Shown piece by piece: positions 1 to 8,701 of a stretch of 64,000 nucleotides of DNA. Numbering within the stretch: the first letter of the stretch is position 1; every line of letters starts with the position of its first letter. The stretch spans positions 2,418,001 to 2,482,000 of the forward strand of contig NC_014830.1 of NCBI RefSeq assembly GCF_000184685.1, in the 5' to 3' direction. The notes beneath the pieces were generated by a model. That model was not told the origin of the DNA. It made no database searches and saw only the letters and a program-made list of their open reading frames with translations. A program made the translations under genes and the position numbers. This DNA is from Intrasporangium calvum DSM 43043. GTDB lineage: Bacteria; Actinomycetota; Actinomycetes; Actinomycetales; Dermatophilaceae.

Positions 1-518
1 CGCGTACCGATGAGGTTGGACGCGGCGGTGGTCGCGACCAGTCGGGTGCGGTCGGACAGCTGTTCGGCGACGGCCTCGACGGGCAGCTCGCCGGTCGCCG
101 GGTCGAAGTCCACCCACCTGACCGTGGCGCCGACGGCGCCCGCGGCCTGGACCCAGGGGCGGATGTTGGAGTCGTGGTCGAGGCGGGTCACCACCACCTC
201 GTCGCCCGGTCCCCACGTCCTGGCGAGCGCTCGGGAGAGGTCGTAGGTCAGCGCCGTCGCGCTGCGACCGAAGACGATCCCTCGTGGGTCGCTGCCGAGC
301 AGGTCACCCAGCGCGGCTCGGCACTCCACCACGATCTGCTCGGCCCGGCGCTCGGCCGGCGTGACCGCGCCACGGTTGGCGACCGCAGAGACGAGCGTGT
401 CGTGGACGGCGCGTGCGACGATGTCGGGGGTCTGGCTCCCACCGGGACCGTCGAAGTGGGCGGCGCCCTCGCGCAGGGCGGGGAAGTGGGCGCGGACTGC
501 GGCGACGTCGTAGGTCAT
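1..518 (-). CDS. Cysteine desulfurase-like class V aminotransferase (3' part outside window)
   Basis: This is the first ~172 residues of a PLP-dependent fold-type I enzyme of the cysteine desulfurase-like group; the rest lies beyond the left edge. It begins MTYDVAAVRAHFPALREG, followed by HFDGPGGSQTP, a cofactor-phosphate region GRSATALTYDLSRAL and the substrate-side motif TRLDHDSNIRPW. The catalytic lysine should lie in the missing part, so activity cannot be judged. The ATG at 518 is supported by a -10-like GATCAT six bases upstream. It follows dapF on the same strand. Family assignment is fairly safe; whether it acts on cysteine or another amino acid is unknown. Confidence 0.75.
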   Translation of the reverse strand, partial: MTYDVAAVRAHFPALREGAAHFDGPGGSQTPDIVARAVHDTLVSAVANRGAVTPAERRAEQIVVECRAALGDLLGSDPRGIVFGRSATALTYDLSRALARTWGPGDEVVVTRLDHDSNIRPWVQAAGAVGATVRWVDFDPATGELPVEAVAEQLSDRTRLVATTAASNLIGT

Positions 519-594
519 GGGGCCATGATCACAGGTCGCGGAGCCGGCCCCGGGCGCGGGCCACGTTCGGGCCGGTGGCCGCCGCGCGCGCCGA

Positions 595-1446
595 TCAGAG
601 CGAGACGTCGCCGTCCGCGACGAGCTCGGCCGGCCCGGCCAGCTCGACGCGGTTTCCGGCCAGGGGGGTGACGGTCAGGGTCCCGCCGGGGACGTCGACG
701 CGCCAGGGCGCCAGGTCCTCGACCCCGGACCAGAACCGGGTGGCCAGTGCGGCCGCGGCTGCTCCCGTGCCGCAGGACCGGGTCTCGCCGACGCCGCGCT
801 CGTGGACGCGCATGGCGATGTGGGCGGGTCCGACGGCTTTGACGAACTCGACGTTGATCCCGTTCGGCTGCGCCGGCTGGACGTCTGGCGGGGCGGTCAG
901 GTCGAGGTTCTCCAGCTCGATGCCGTCGGGGAGCATGACGACGGCGTGGGGGTTGCCGAGGTCGAAGGTGAGCGCGGGCACCGGCTTGCCGTGCCGCGGT
1001 CGGACCATGATGTCGAAGCCGTCACGGCGGGCTCCCTGCTCGTCGCCGTAGCGCCAGGGGCCGAGGTCGACCGCGAAGCCCTCAGGGACGACCCGGACGT
1101 GCTTGATGCCGGCTCGGGTCGCGATGTCGAACGTGTCGCCGTGCACCATGCCCTCCCGCACGAGGAACGACGCGAACACCCGCGTGCCGTTGCCGCACAT
1201 CTCGGCGAGTGACCCGTCGGCGTTGCGGTAGTCCATGAACCACTCGGCCTGCGCAGCCTGGGCCCGCACGCTGTCCTCGGTGGCGTGCCTGGTGGGGACG
1301 ATGCGGATGACTCCGTCTCCCCCGATGCCGGCGCGTCGGTCCGCGAGCCGCTGCACCTGGGCCGGGGTCAGCTCGAGGGTGCCCTCGGGGTCGGGCACGA
1401 GGACGAAGTCGTTCTCGGTGCCGTGGCCCTTCGTGAAGCGCGTCAT
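595..1446 (-). CDS. dapF: Diaminopimelate epimerase
   Basis: Converts LL- to meso-diaminopimelate for lysine and peptidoglycan. The 283-residue product has both catalytic cysteines in classical settings: Cys84 in NADGSLAEMCGNGTR and Cys225 in ETRSCGTGAAA. The N-terminus MTRFTKGHGTENDFV is the usual start of the family. The ATG at 1446 is chosen because a CACAAT -10-like hexamer sits seven bases upstream. However, the frame is open upstream to 1869 without a stop, so a longer product carrying an N-terminal membrane segment is possible (see next entry). The gene lies downstream of miaA, as in many actinobacteria. Confidence 0.93.
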   Translation of the reverse strand: MTRFTKGHGTENDFVLVPDPEGTLELTPAQVQRLADRRAGIGGDGVIRIVPTRHATEDSVRAQAAQAEWFMDYRNADGSLAEMCGNGTRVFASFLVREGMVHGDTFDIATRAGIKHVRVVPEGFAVDLGPWRYGDEQGARRDGFDIMVRPRHGKPVPALTFDLGNPHAVVMLPDGIELENLDLTAPPDVQPAQPNGINVEFVKAVGPAHIAMRVHERGVGETRSCGTGAAAAALATRFWSGVEDLAPWRVDVPGGTLTVTPLAGNRVELAGPAELVADGDVSL

Positions 1447-1869
1447 GACGGTCATTGTGCTGTATGCCGCTGGGCTCGCTCCCGTGGGTCGGCGGGGGTG
1501 GGCGTGGGCGATCGGTTCGGGGGTGGTGCTGAACAGTTGTCGCTCGTGGGCGAGCTCCTCGTGGACCCCGAGCTCACGCAGCACCTTCTCGTGCTCGGGA
1601 CCGTCGATCCGGTGGGCCACGATGTGCGCGTCGAGCAGCGCGCGCTCCTCATCGGTGTGGTCCGTGTCGTGGAGCGGCACCTGCTCGACCCGGACGGCGC
1701 GGGAGGCCTGCTGGAGGGCGAAGAAGCCGGCGACGACGAGGCCGGCGAGGACCGCGAGGACCGCGAGGACCGCGAGGACGAGGTCGGTCAGCACGGTCGC
1801 GAAGGCGGTGACGACGAGCACGGTCGCGTCGCCGCGGGTCGAGCGGAGGAGGGCTGGCGTCTCAGCCAC
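1447..1869 (-). CDS. Small membrane-anchored segment in frame with dapF (extension or separate gene without own stop)
   Basis: Starting at a GTG 10 bases after the miaA stop, about 141 codons run straight into dapF without a stop. The protein has one strong membrane segment (residues ~17-52, LVLAVLAVLAVLAGLVVAGFF), then a soluble part rich in charged residues (HTDEERALLDAHIVAHRIDGPEHEKVLRELGVHEEL) that looks like real protein. The last part, ASPAAYSTM, is encoded by a copy of the dispersed 19-bp motif. The LAVLAVLAV stretch comes from a 9-bp tandem repeat. Either DapF is membrane-tethered or this gene lost its stop. I do not recognise the family. Confidence 0.45.
1462..1480 (-). repeat. Dispersed 19-bp motif, copy 1
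   Basis: All 19 bases match AGCGAGCCCAGCGGCATAC on the minus strand. It lies just upstream of the dapF -10 box and reads as ASPAAY in the upstream open frame. Confidence 0.85.
1746..1779. repeat. 9-bp tandem repeat
   Basis: The unit GAGGACCGC occurs about 3.5 times in tandem. It encodes the alternating Leu-Ala-Val part of the membrane helix ahead of dapF. Confidence 0.7.
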
Positions 1870-1879
1870 CGGGATGGGG

Positions 1880-2791
1880 TCAGCTCACGAGGTCGATGAC
1901 CTGGTCCACGCCGACCGTGGCGGTCGCGTCGACCCACCTGACCCGAGGGTCGGGGCGGAACCAGCTCTCCTGGCGACGCGCGTAGCGGCGGGTCGCCCGG
2001 GCCGTCTCGGCGATGGCCGCCGCCTCGGTCAGGCGTCCGTCGATGACGGCGATGGCCTGCGCGTAGCCGATGGCCCGACTGGCCGTGAAGCCGCCCCGGA
2101 GGCCGCGCGCCAGCAACCGCTCGACCTCATCCCGGAGGCCGGCTCGCCACATCTGCTCAACCCGAGCATCGACCCGGGCGTCGAGGATCGGCCGGTCCAC
2201 GGCGAGCCCGATCATGGTCGTCGGCTCGACGAACTCGCGGGTCGGCATCGAGGCGCTGAAGGGCCGGCCGGTCAGCTCGATGACCTCGAGCGCGCGGACG
2301 ATGCGGCGGACGTTGGCCGGCTGGATCCGACGGGCGGCGGCTGGATCCGCGTCGGCGAGCAGCTGGTACATCGCGTCGGTGCCGAGGTCAGCCGCCTGCG
2401 CCTCGAGCCGGCCACGCACCTCCGGGTCGGTCGGTGGGATCTCCAACCGGTCGAGAGCCGCCCGGACGTACAGGCCGGATCCGCCGACCAGGATGGGGAC
2501 CCGACCCCGTCCGCGGACGGCCGCGAGATCAGCCCGCGCTGCTCGCTGGTACGCGGCGACACTGGCTTCCTCGGTCACCTCGAGGACGTCGAGCTGGTGG
2601 TGGGGCACCCCGCGACGCTCGGTGAGGGAGAGCTTGGCGGTGCCGATGTCCATGCCGCGGTAGAGCTGCATGGCGTCGGCATTGACGACCTCACCGTCGA
2701 GACGCTCGGCAAGGTCCAGAGCGAGACCGCTCTTGCCCGTCGCGGTGGCACCGACGACCGCGATGACGGGCAGGTCGGCGGCAGCCGTCAC
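1880..2791 (-). CDS. miaA: tRNA dimethylallyltransferase
   Basis: Transfers the dimethylallyl group to N6 of A37 in tRNAs reading UNN codons, the substrate for MiaB encoded nearby. The 303-residue protein has the P-loop GATATGKS at residues ~14-21, then NADAMQLYRGMDIGTAK and GGSGLYVRA, all typical of MiaA. The start is GTG at 2791 (VTAAADLPVIAVVGATATGKS), overlapping the def stop as GTGA; longer upstream frames read through def in the wrong phase. Coupled translation with def is likely. Confidence 0.95.
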   Translation of the reverse strand: MTAAADLPVIAVVGATATGKSGLALDLAERLDGEVVNADAMQLYRGMDIGTAKLSLTERRGVPHHQLDVLEVTEEASVAAYQRAARADLAAVRGRGRVPILVGGSGLYVRAALDRLEIPPTDPEVRGRLEAQAADLGTDAMYQLLADADPAAARRIQPANVRRIVRALEVIELTGRPFSASMPTREFVEPTTMIGLAVDRPILDARVDARVEQMWRAGLRDEVERLLARGLRGGFTASRAIGYAQAIAVIDGRLTEAAAIAETARATRRYARRQESWFRPDPRVRWVDATATVGVDQVIDLVS

Positions 2792-3435
2792 ATGCCCTCG
2801 CTGTGCGCCTGGTCGTGGATCGCGTGGACCTGCTCGCCCTGTCGGTCGGTGTCGTCCACGTCCTCGTGCCCGAAGGGGTCCGGATCGACGCCGGGGAGCC
2901 AGCTCTGCCCGGGCTTGCCCCAGCCGTTGCGCTTGACGGCCTTGCGGGCCTTCTTGGCCTGCCGGTCGTCGAGACGGTCGACGTAGAGCGTGCCGTTGAG
3001 GTGGTCGTACTCGTGCTGCATGCACCGGGCGAACCACCCCGTCGCATCGAACTCGACGCGGTTCTGCTCGAGGTCGAGTCCCACCACGTGGGCTCGCTCG
3101 GCCCGTTTGAGGGGGAAGGACTCCCCCGGCACCGACAGGCAGCCCTCCGTCTCCTCGCGGGGATCGGGACGCTCCTGCGGAATCCGGGAGGTCCTCACCG
3201 TCGGGTTGATGATGTGGCCCCGGGCAGGGACGCCATCCTCGTTGTCCATCTTCCAGATGAAGACGCGCAGGCCGACACCGATCTGGGGGGCCGCGAGACC
3301 GACGCCGTTGGCCGCGTCGTTCGTCTCGTGCATGTCCCCGACGAGCTGACGCAGCTCGTCGTCGAACTCGGTCACGAGGGCGGCGGAGCGGTGCAGCACC
3401 GGCTCACCGGAGATCACAATGGGTCGAACGGCCAT
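2788..3435 (-). CDS. def: Peptide deformylase
   Basis: Removes the formyl group from nascent proteins. All three metal-site motifs are present: GVGLAAPQIG, EGCLSVP (Cys99) and QHEYDHLNG (His141, Glu142, His145). At 215 residues it is longer than most deformylases because of an acidic C-terminal tail of ~45 residues (DPDPFGHEDVDDTDRQGEQ). The start MAVRPIV at 3435 is preferred over the open frame from 3444. It lies between miaB and miaA and overlaps miaA by 4 bp, an uncommon place for def. Confidence 0.95.
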   Translation of the reverse strand: MAVRPIVISGEPVLHRSAALVTEFDDELRQLVGDMHETNDAANGVGLAAPQIGVGLRVFIWKMDNEDGVPARGHIINPTVRTSRIPQERPDPREETEGCLSVPGESFPLKRAERAHVVGLDLEQNRVEFDATGWFARCMQHEYDHLNGTLYVDRLDDRQAKKARKAVKRNGWGKPGQSWLPGVDPDPFGHEDVDDTDRQGEQVHAIHDQAHSEGM

Positions 3436-3456
3436 GCGCAGCATCCAAGCATGTCG

Positions 3457-3475
3457 GGCTCGGTCAGCGGCATAC
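3457..3475 (+). repeat. Dispersed 19-bp motif, copy 2
   Basis: The exact core CAGCGGCATAC lies in the 46-bp gap between miaB and def; the left half has diverged. Confidence 0.75.
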
Positions 3476-3481
3476 GGACCC

Positions 3482-5014
3482 TCAGGGGATGGTGCAGGCC
3501 GGCGCGGTCGGCGCCGGCGCAGGCCGGCCCACCGCCGGGATGCCCAGGCTCACCTTCGGTTTGCCGCCGTGGGAAGGATCGGCCTGCAGCGCCGCCCACG
3601 CCTCGCCTCCCTGCGTGCGGCGGACCCGGTAGCCGCCGCCGTCGACGGCAGCATCAGCGACGAGGTGGTGCGGGGCGCCGTAGGTGACCCCGACCGTGAC
3701 GAGGTCGCCGGGACGCGGTCGCTCGGACCCGTCCGGGACGGCGAAGTGGACGAGCCGGTTGTCGCGGGCGCGCCCCGACATCCGCTGCGTCTCGGAATCC
3801 TTGCGACCCTCCGCGGGCGCGACGAGCACCTCGACCTCACGCCCCTCGAACCGCCGGTTCTCAGCCCAGCTGACCTCCTCCTGCAGCGCGAGGAGACGGT
3901 CGAAGCGCTCCTGGACGACGGCCTTGGGCACCTGGTCGGACATCGTCGCGGCCGGTGTGCCGGGCCGGATGGAGTACTGGAACGTGAAGGCGCTGGAGAA
4001 CCGGGCCTGGCGCACGACGTCGAGCGTGCCCTGGAAGTCCTCCTCGGTCTCACCGGGGAAGCCGACGATGATGTCGGTCGTGATCGCCGCGTCCGGGATG
4101 TGCTCGCGGACCGTGTCGAGGATCCCGAGGAACCGGGCACTGCGGTAGGAGCGCCGCATCTGCCTGAGGACCGTGTCGGAGCCGGACTGCAGGGGCATGT
4201 GCAGGCTCGGCATGACATTCGGCGTCTCCGCCATGGCGAGGATGACGTCGTCGGTGAAGGCGGCGGGGTGGGGGCTGGTGAAGCGCACCCGCTCCAAGCC
4301 CTCGATCTCGCCGCAGGCCCGGAGCAGCTTGCCGAAGGCGAGTCGGTCCCCGAACTCGACGCCGTAGGTGTTGACGTTCTGGCCGAGCAGCGTGATCTCG
4401 ATGACGCCCTGCGCGACGAGCGCCTCGATCTCGGCGAGGATCTCCCCCGGCCGACGGTCCTGCTCCGTGCCCCGCAGGCTCGGGACGATGCAGAAGGTGC
4501 ACGTGTTGTTGCAGCCGACCGAGATCGACACCCACCCGCTGTAGGCGGAGTCACGACGGGTGGGCAGGGTCGAGGGGAACGTCTCGAGGCTCTCGAGGAT
4601 CTCGACCTCGGCGCGCTTGTTGTGCGCGGCTCGCGCGAGCAGGGCGGGGAGGGAACCGATGTTGTGGGTGCCGAAGACGACATCGACCCAGGGCGCGCGC
4701 TCGACGATCGTGCTTCGGTCCTTCTGCGCCATGCACCCTCCGACGGCGATCTGCATGTCCGGGTTGCGCAGCTTGGCCGGACGAAGCTGGCCGAGGTTGC
4801 CGTAGAGCTTGTTGTCGGCGTTCTCGCGGACGGCGCAGGTGTTGAACACGACGACATCGGCCACGTCCGGGCGTTGCGCGACCGGCACGGTCGCGACGTC
4901 GACGTAGCCGGCCGTCTCGAGCAGGCCGGCGAGGCGCTCACTGTCGTGGACGTTCATCTGGCAGCCGTGCGTGCGCACGTCGTACGTCTTGGGCATCATG
5001 TTCTCCGTCGTCAT
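3482..5014 (-). CDS. miaB: tRNA-2-methylthio-N6-dimethylallyladenosine synthase
   Basis: Radical SAM methylthiotransferase acting on i6A37 of tRNA. The product is 510 residues from [21 protein letters not shown]. The N-terminal UPF0004 domain holds the auxiliary cluster cysteines ([22 protein letters not shown]). The radical SAM domain has CNNTCTFC, and a TRAM-like region follows ([13 protein letters not shown]). The ATG at 5014 fits the family N-terminus better than the open frame to 5131, which runs into the promoter region of the divergent YceI gene. Pathway partner of miaA. Confidence 0.96.
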   Translation of the reverse strand: MTTENMMPKTYDVRTHGCQMNVHDSERLAGLLETAGYVDVATVPVAQRPDVADVVVFNTCAVRENADNKLYGNLGQLRPAKLRNPDMQIAVGGCMAQKDRSTIVERAPWVDVVFGTHNIGSLPALLARAAHNKRAEVEILESLETFPSTLPTRRDSAYSGWVSISVGCNNTCTFCIVPSLRGTEQDRRPGEILAEIEALVAQGVIEITLLGQNVNTYGVEFGDRLAFGKLLRACGEIEGLERVRFTSPHPAAFTDDVILAMAETPNVMPSLHMPLQSGSDTVLRQMRRSYRSARFLGILDTVREHIPDAAITTDIIVGFPGETEEDFQGTLDVVRQARFSSAFTFQYSIRPGTPAATMSDQVPKAVVQERFDRLLALQEEVSWAENRRFEGREVEVLVAPAEGRKDSETQRMSGRARDNRLVHFAVPDGSERPRPGDLVTVGVTYGAPHHLVADAAVDGGGYRVRRTQGGEAWAALQADPSHGGKPKVSLGIPAVGRPAPAPTAPACTIP

Positions 5015-5096
5015 GGCATCGACAAGGGTACGTCCTCCTGGTCCGGCCCGCGGTCCGCCGAGGGCGTCGCCGAGCGGGATCCCCCGAGTCCCGATA

Positions 5097-5162
5097 AAGT
5101 ATTCACGAACGGATACTTGACAGTTCAACAAAAGTCCTGCATCCTAGTGATTGAAGGTTCAA
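5097..5162. promoter_or_regulatory. Promoter and palindromes upstream of the YceI gene
   Basis: A TTGACA (5117-5122) and a CATCCT (5140-5145) with a 17-base spacer form a plausible promoter toward the YceI gene. Two palindromes bracket it: AAGTAT-N10-ATACTT (5097-5118) and TTGAA-GG-TTCAA (5151-5162). A GTTCAAC word is repeated on either side of the -10. This is unusually AT-rich for the window and looks like an operator, perhaps for a MarR-type regulator, which is inference. Confidence 0.5.
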
Positions 5163-5185
5163 CCACTACTGACAAGGACTTCATC

Positions 5186-5797
5186 ATGGGACTGTTCAAC
5201 CGCACCAAGGCCAACGACGTTGCCGAGGCCCCCGTCGCCTCCGTCGCCATCAGCGACATCTCCGGTGACTACACGATCGACGCGAGCCACACCCGCATCG
5301 GCTTCTCCGCCCGCCACGCGATGGTGACCAAGGTCCGCGGCAACTTCGAGGACTTCGAGGGCTCGGCCCACGTCGACACCGCGAACCCGGCCAACTCCTC
5401 CGTCAAGGTCGTCATCAAGGCCGCCTCGGTCACGACGCACAACGAGCAGCGCGACGGCCACCTCAAGACCCCCGACTTCTTCGACGTCGAGAACTACCCC
5501 GAGATCACCTTCGTCTCGACCCACGTCGAGCGCGACGGCTCCGAGTGGGACATCACCGGCGACCTGACCATCAACGCGGTCACCAAGTCGGTCACCATCC
5601 CGTTCGAGGAGACCGGCTCCGCCAAGGACCCGTTCGGCAACATCCGCATCGGCTTCGAGGGTGAGACCACCATCGACCGCACCGACTGGGGCCTGTCGTT
5701 CAACGCAGCCCTCGAGACCGGCGGCGTTCTCGTCAGCGAGAAGGTCAAGCTCGAGTTCGACGTGTCAGCGATCGCAGTGGTCCCGTCCCAGGCCTGA
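5186..5797 (+). CDS. YceI-family lipid-binding-fold protein
   Basis: A 203-residue protein with the YceI beta-barrel signature: GDYTIDASHTRIGFSARHAMVTKVRGNFEDFEG, then PDFFDVENYPEITF and WDITGDLTINAVTKSVTIPFE. YceI proteins bind polyisoprenoid-like lipids. This copy has no signal peptide (it starts MGLFNRTKANDVAEAP), so it is probably cytoplasmic, as in many actinobacterial members. An AAGGA ribosome site precedes the ATG. The coding sequence uses C-ending codons almost exclusively, suggesting strong expression. It is transcribed alone, between a promoter with palindromes and a strong terminator. Confidence 0.9.
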   Translation: MGLFNRTKANDVAEAPVASVAISDISGDYTIDASHTRIGFSARHAMVTKVRGNFEDFEGSAHVDTANPANSSVKVVIKAASVTTHNEQRDGHLKTPDFFDVENYPEITFVSTHVERDGSEWDITGDLTINAVTKSVTIPFEETGSAKDPFGNIRIGFEGETTIDRTDWGLSFNAALETGGVLVSEKVKLEFDVSAIAVVPSQA

Positions 5798-5813
5798 GCG
5801 ACGCTGACCACCC

Positions 5814-5849
5814 AGAGGGGGTGGGGACCGATCGGTCCCCACCCCCTCT
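5814..5849. terminator. Bidirectional terminator between YceI gene and recX
   Basis: A perfect palindrome with 18-bp arms (AGAGGGGGTGGGGACCGA and its complement) followed by TTT. It lies between convergent genes and can serve both. Confidence 0.9.
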
Positions 5850-5867
5850 TTGTCGTCCTCCGTGTGA

Positions 5868-6524
5868 TCAGTCCCTTTGGTGCTCGGGGGCGCCGTTGAC
5901 CGCGTCGCGGATCACCGGCCAGGCGATCTCCCCGGAGTAGCCCTTGCGGGCGAGCATCCCCGCGAGCCGCCGGGCCTGGACGTCGGGGGTCAGCCCCGAC
6001 ATCGTGCGCAGCTTCTTTGCGACCAGCTCCTCGGCCTTGGCTCGCTCGTCGTCGCCGTCGACCTGGTCCAGCGCCTGGCCCGCGATCTCGGCGTCGATGC
6101 CCTGGCGTCGCAGCTCGTGAGCCAGCCCCTTGCGGGCGAGGCCCTTGCCCTGCTGCTTGGAGCGGACCAGCATCTCGGCGTAGGCCTCGTCGTCGACGAG
6201 CCCGACCTCAGTCATACGGTCGAGGACTCGAGCGGCCACCGCCGGCTCACATCCCCGCTGGCTCAGCTTGCGCTCGAGCTGGGCTCGGCTGCGCGGCGCC
6301 ATCGAGAGCTGGCGCAGCACGATGGCGCGCGCCACGGACTCAGGGTCGGGCTCGTCGCCCGCTGCCACCGGATCCTCGGGGGGAGGCGCCCACGAACGGC
6401 GCCCCCCACCGGATCGGCCGGCACCGGACTCACCCGCCGCGCTCCGTGGCGCGGCCAACCCCTCGGCTTCCGCGAGGATGGCCGCGGCCCGGGCCAGCTT
6501 GGCCTCCTGACTGTCGTCAGACAC
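5868..6524 (-). CDS. recX: Regulatory protein RecX
   Basis: Modulator of RecA filaments. The 218-residue protein has an N-terminal low-complexity stretch (residues ~20-60, Gly/Ser/Pro rich) followed by the three-helix RecX repeats: SVARAIVLRQLSMAPRSRAQLERKLSQRGC, VLDRMTEVGLVDDEAYAEMLVRSKQ and KLRTMSGLTPDVQARRLAGMLARKGYS. It starts 12 bases after the recA stop, the standard actinobacterial recA-recX arrangement, so it is probably co-transcribed from the LexA-controlled promoter. Confidence 0.94.
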   Translation of the reverse strand: MSDDSQEAKLARAAAILAEAEGLAAPRSAAGESGAGRSGGGRRSWAPPPEDPVAAGDEPDPESVARAIVLRQLSMAPRSRAQLERKLSQRGCEPAVAARVLDRMTEVGLVDDEAYAEMLVRSKQQGKGLARKGLAHELRRQGIDAEIAGQALDQVDGDDERAKAEELVAKKLRTMSGLTPDVQARRLAGMLARKGYSGEIAWPVIRDAVNGAPEHQRD

Positions 6525-6536
6525 GACCGTTCACGC

Positions 6537-7580
6537 TCAGAACTCGACGGGCACGTCCGCCGCATCGGCCTGCTTGTCGACCCGAGGTCCGACCCCGAGC
6601 TTCTCCTTGACCTTCTTCTCGATCTCGTCGGCCAGGTCGGGGTTGTCGCGCAGGAAGTTGCGGGCGTTCTCCTTGCCCTGCCCGAGCTGGTCGCCCTCGT
6701 AGGTGTACCAGGCGCCGGCCTTGCGGACGAAGCCGTGCTCGACACCCATGTCGATGATGCCGCCCTCGCGGGAGATCCCCAGGCCGTAGAGGATGTCGAA
6801 CTCGGCCTGTTTGAACGGCGGCGCCACCTTGTTCTTGACGACCTTGACCCGCGTCCGGTTGCCGACCGGCTCGGTCCCGTCCTTGAGCGTCTCGATCCGA
6901 CGCACGTCGAGACGCACCGAGGCGTAGAACTTGAGCGCCTTGCCACCCGTGGTCGTCTCGGGAGAGCCGAACATGACCCCGATCTTCTCGCGGAGCTGGT
7001 TGATGAAGATCGCTGTCGTACCAGTCGAGTTCAACGCACCGGTCAGCTTGCGCAGCGCCTGGCTCATGAGCCGGGCCTGGAGGCCGACGTGGCTGTCGCC
7101 CATCTCGCCCTCGATCTCGGCGCGGGGCACGAGCGCGGCGACGGAGTCGATGACGATGATGTCGATCGCGCCGGACCGGATCAGCATGTCGGCGATCTCC
7201 AGGGCCTGCTCCCCCGTGTCCGGCTGCGACACGAGCAGCGCGTCGGTGTCCACGCCCAGCCGCTGGGCGTAGTCGGGGTCGAGCGCGTGCTCGGCGTCGA
7301 TGAAGGCGGCGATCCCGCCGGCCTTCTGCGCGTTGGCGACCGCGTGCAACGCCACCGTCGTCTTGCCGCTGCTCTCCGGGCCGTAGATCTCGACCACGCG
7401 CCCGCGCGGCAGACCCCCGATCCCGAGTGCGACGTCGAGAGCGATCGACCCGGTCGGGATGACCTCGATGGGCGCCCGGACGTCATCGCCCAGGCGCATG
7501 ACGGCTCCCTTGCCGAAGTTCTTCTCGATCTGCCCCATCACCGAGGAGAGGGCCTTGTCCTTGTCCTGCACCGTGGCCAT
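6537..7580 (-). CDS. recA: Recombinase A
   Basis: DNA strand exchange and LexA co-protease. The 347-residue protein shows the Walker [10 protein letters not shown] (residues ~67-75), the IDAEHALD motif, the [30 protein letters not shown] Walker B and loop region, and the [26 protein letters not shown] segment. The start [14 protein letters not shown] at 7580 fits the family; an ATG three codons upstream (7589) is in frame. No intein is present. A perfect SOS box lies ~175 bases upstream. Confidence 0.98.
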   Translation of the reverse strand: MATVQDKDKALSSVMGQIEKNFGKGAVMRLGDDVRAPIEVIPTGSIALDVALGIGGLPRGRVVEIYGPESSGKTTVALHAVANAQKAGGIAAFIDAEHALDPDYAQRLGVDTDALLVSQPDTGEQALEIADMLIRSGAIDIIVIDSVAALVPRAEIEGEMGDSHVGLQARLMSQALRKLTGALNSTGTTAIFINQLREKIGVMFGSPETTTGGKALKFYASVRLDVRRIETLKDGTEPVGNRTRVKVVKNKVAPPFKQAEFDILYGLGISREGGIIDMGVEHGFVRKAGAWYTYEGDQLGQGKENARNFLRDNPDLADEIEKKVKEKLGVGPRVDKQADAADVPVEF

Positions 7581-7748
7581 GTCGGTCACCTATCTGCCGT
7601 CTCCGTTGCGGTCGTCTACCTTCGACCAGCAGCCACGGCTCGTGATTGATCGCGCTGTCAGGTCAGACGTTAGGTGCGAGCACCGACATCGGGATGTTCC
7701 ACGGGACGGCCTGTGGACGACGTCGAGCATGGCGCTGCACCTGTGGAC

Positions 7749-7769
7749 ACCGTACCGAACACGTGTTCG
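7749..7769 (-). promoter_or_regulatory. LexA (SOS) box and -10 element of recA
   Basis: The 14-base perfect palindrome CGAACACGTGTTCG (7756-7769) matches the actinobacterial/Bacillus-type SOS box GAAC-N4-GTTC. A TACGGT -10-like hexamer (7749-7754) abuts it on the recA side, so LexA would cover the promoter. The remaining ~170-base leader to recA also holds two CCTGTGGA words. Confidence 0.85.
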
Positions 7770-7819
7770 ACGCCGGGGCTCCGGGTCGCCGACACGCCGG
7801 GGTTTCCTTCCCGGGCTGC

Positions 7820-8377
7820 TCAGCTCTCCTGCCGGACCTGCTCCAGGGCCCGGGCGAAGGCGGCCTGCGTCCCGTCGCTGAAGAGCCAGAACCTCGCACG
7901 CCCGACGCCGGGACACTCCTCCATCGTCGCTGCCACGGTCCGGATCGCGATCGGTGCCGCCAGCTCCACCGGGTAGCCGTAGATGCCGCAGGAGATCGCC
8001 GGAAACGCCACGACGGCGCACCGGGCCTCGGCGGCCAGCTCGACGCTCCGCCGGTAGCAGGACGCGAGGAGGGCGGCTTCCCCCGCCCCTCCGCCGCGCC
8101 ACACGGGCCCGACTGCGTGGATGACGTGACGCGCCGGCAGCCGCCCCGCCCCGGTGAGCTTCGCGTCCCCGGTGGCGCACCCTCCGAGCCGTCGACACTC
8201 CGCGAGCAGCCCCGGGCCGGCCGCCCGGTGGATGGCGCCGTCGACGCCGCCCCCACCCAGCAGTGTCGCGTTGGCCGCGTTGACGATGGCGTCGGCCTCG
8301 GCGTCGGTCGTGATGTCGCCGCGCAGGATCTCGATGCCGTATGCCGCTGGGCTCGTCCGCGTGAACCCACCCGTCAC
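7820..8377 (-). CDS. Macro-domain protein (ADP-ribose / O-acetyl-ADP-ribose hydrolase type)
   Basis: A 185-residue single macro domain with the family signatures [39 protein letters not shown] and [18 protein letters not shown], resembling YmdB-type deacetylases that act on O-acetyl-ADP-ribose or ADP-ribosylated proteins. The N-terminal residues TSPAAYG just before the domain come from a copy of the dispersed motif. The start is a GTG overlapping the stop of the DUF3046 gene by 4 bp (GTGA), so the two are probably translated together. The substrate is not deducible. Confidence 0.9.
   Translation of the reverse strand: MTGGFTRTSPAAYGIEILRGDITTDAEADAIVNAANATLLGGGGVDGAIHRAAGPGLLAECRRLGGCATGDAKLTGAGRLPARHVIHAVGPVWRGGGAGEAALLASCYRRSVELAAEARCAVVAFPAISCGIYGYPVELAAPIAIRTVAATMEECPGVGRARFWLFSDGTQAAFARALEQVRQES
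8339..8357 (-). repeat. Dispersed 19-bp motif, copy 3
   Basis: The motif reads on the minus strand with the core exact, inside the macro-domain gene (TSPAAYG) just before the conserved domain. Confidence 0.8.
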
Positions 8378-8628
8378 CGTTTTCCTCCCAGCTGCCCCCC
8401 TTGGGCACCTCGGGCGACCCGGGTGTGGTGCCCCAGCCGCCGCGCCGACGGGACGTCCATGTCGTCACAGAGCGCCTCCCAGACCTCCCGGGGTGGCTCG
8501 CCCTGCTCCAGAGCCTCGAGGACGGTACGCCCGTCCAGGGCTCCGAGGACGTGGTCCCGCGCCAGGGTGGCGGCGTAGTCGGCACCGAACTCGTCGTTCA
8601 TCAAGGTCCAGAAGTGGCTCATCCGCAC
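8374..8628 (-). CDS. DUF3046 family protein
   Basis: A small 84-residue protein: [64 protein letters not shown]. This matches the DUF3046 family, typically found upstream of recA in actinobacteria; its function is unknown. The GTG at 8628 is supported by a GAGACT -10-like hexamer six bases upstream; ATG at 8622 is the alternative. It overlaps the macro-domain gene by 4 bp. Confidence 0.88.
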   Translation of the reverse strand: MRMSHFWTLMNDEFGADYAATLARDHVLGALDGRTVLEALEQGEPPREVWEALCDDMDVPSARRLGHHTRVARGAQGGQLGGKR

Positions 8629-8701
8629 AGGCCGAGTCTCGCACCCATGGAAGGGGAACGGCTCCCCGGATGTGTACGCAGACCAGCTGGGACCGGTCGA
8701 C

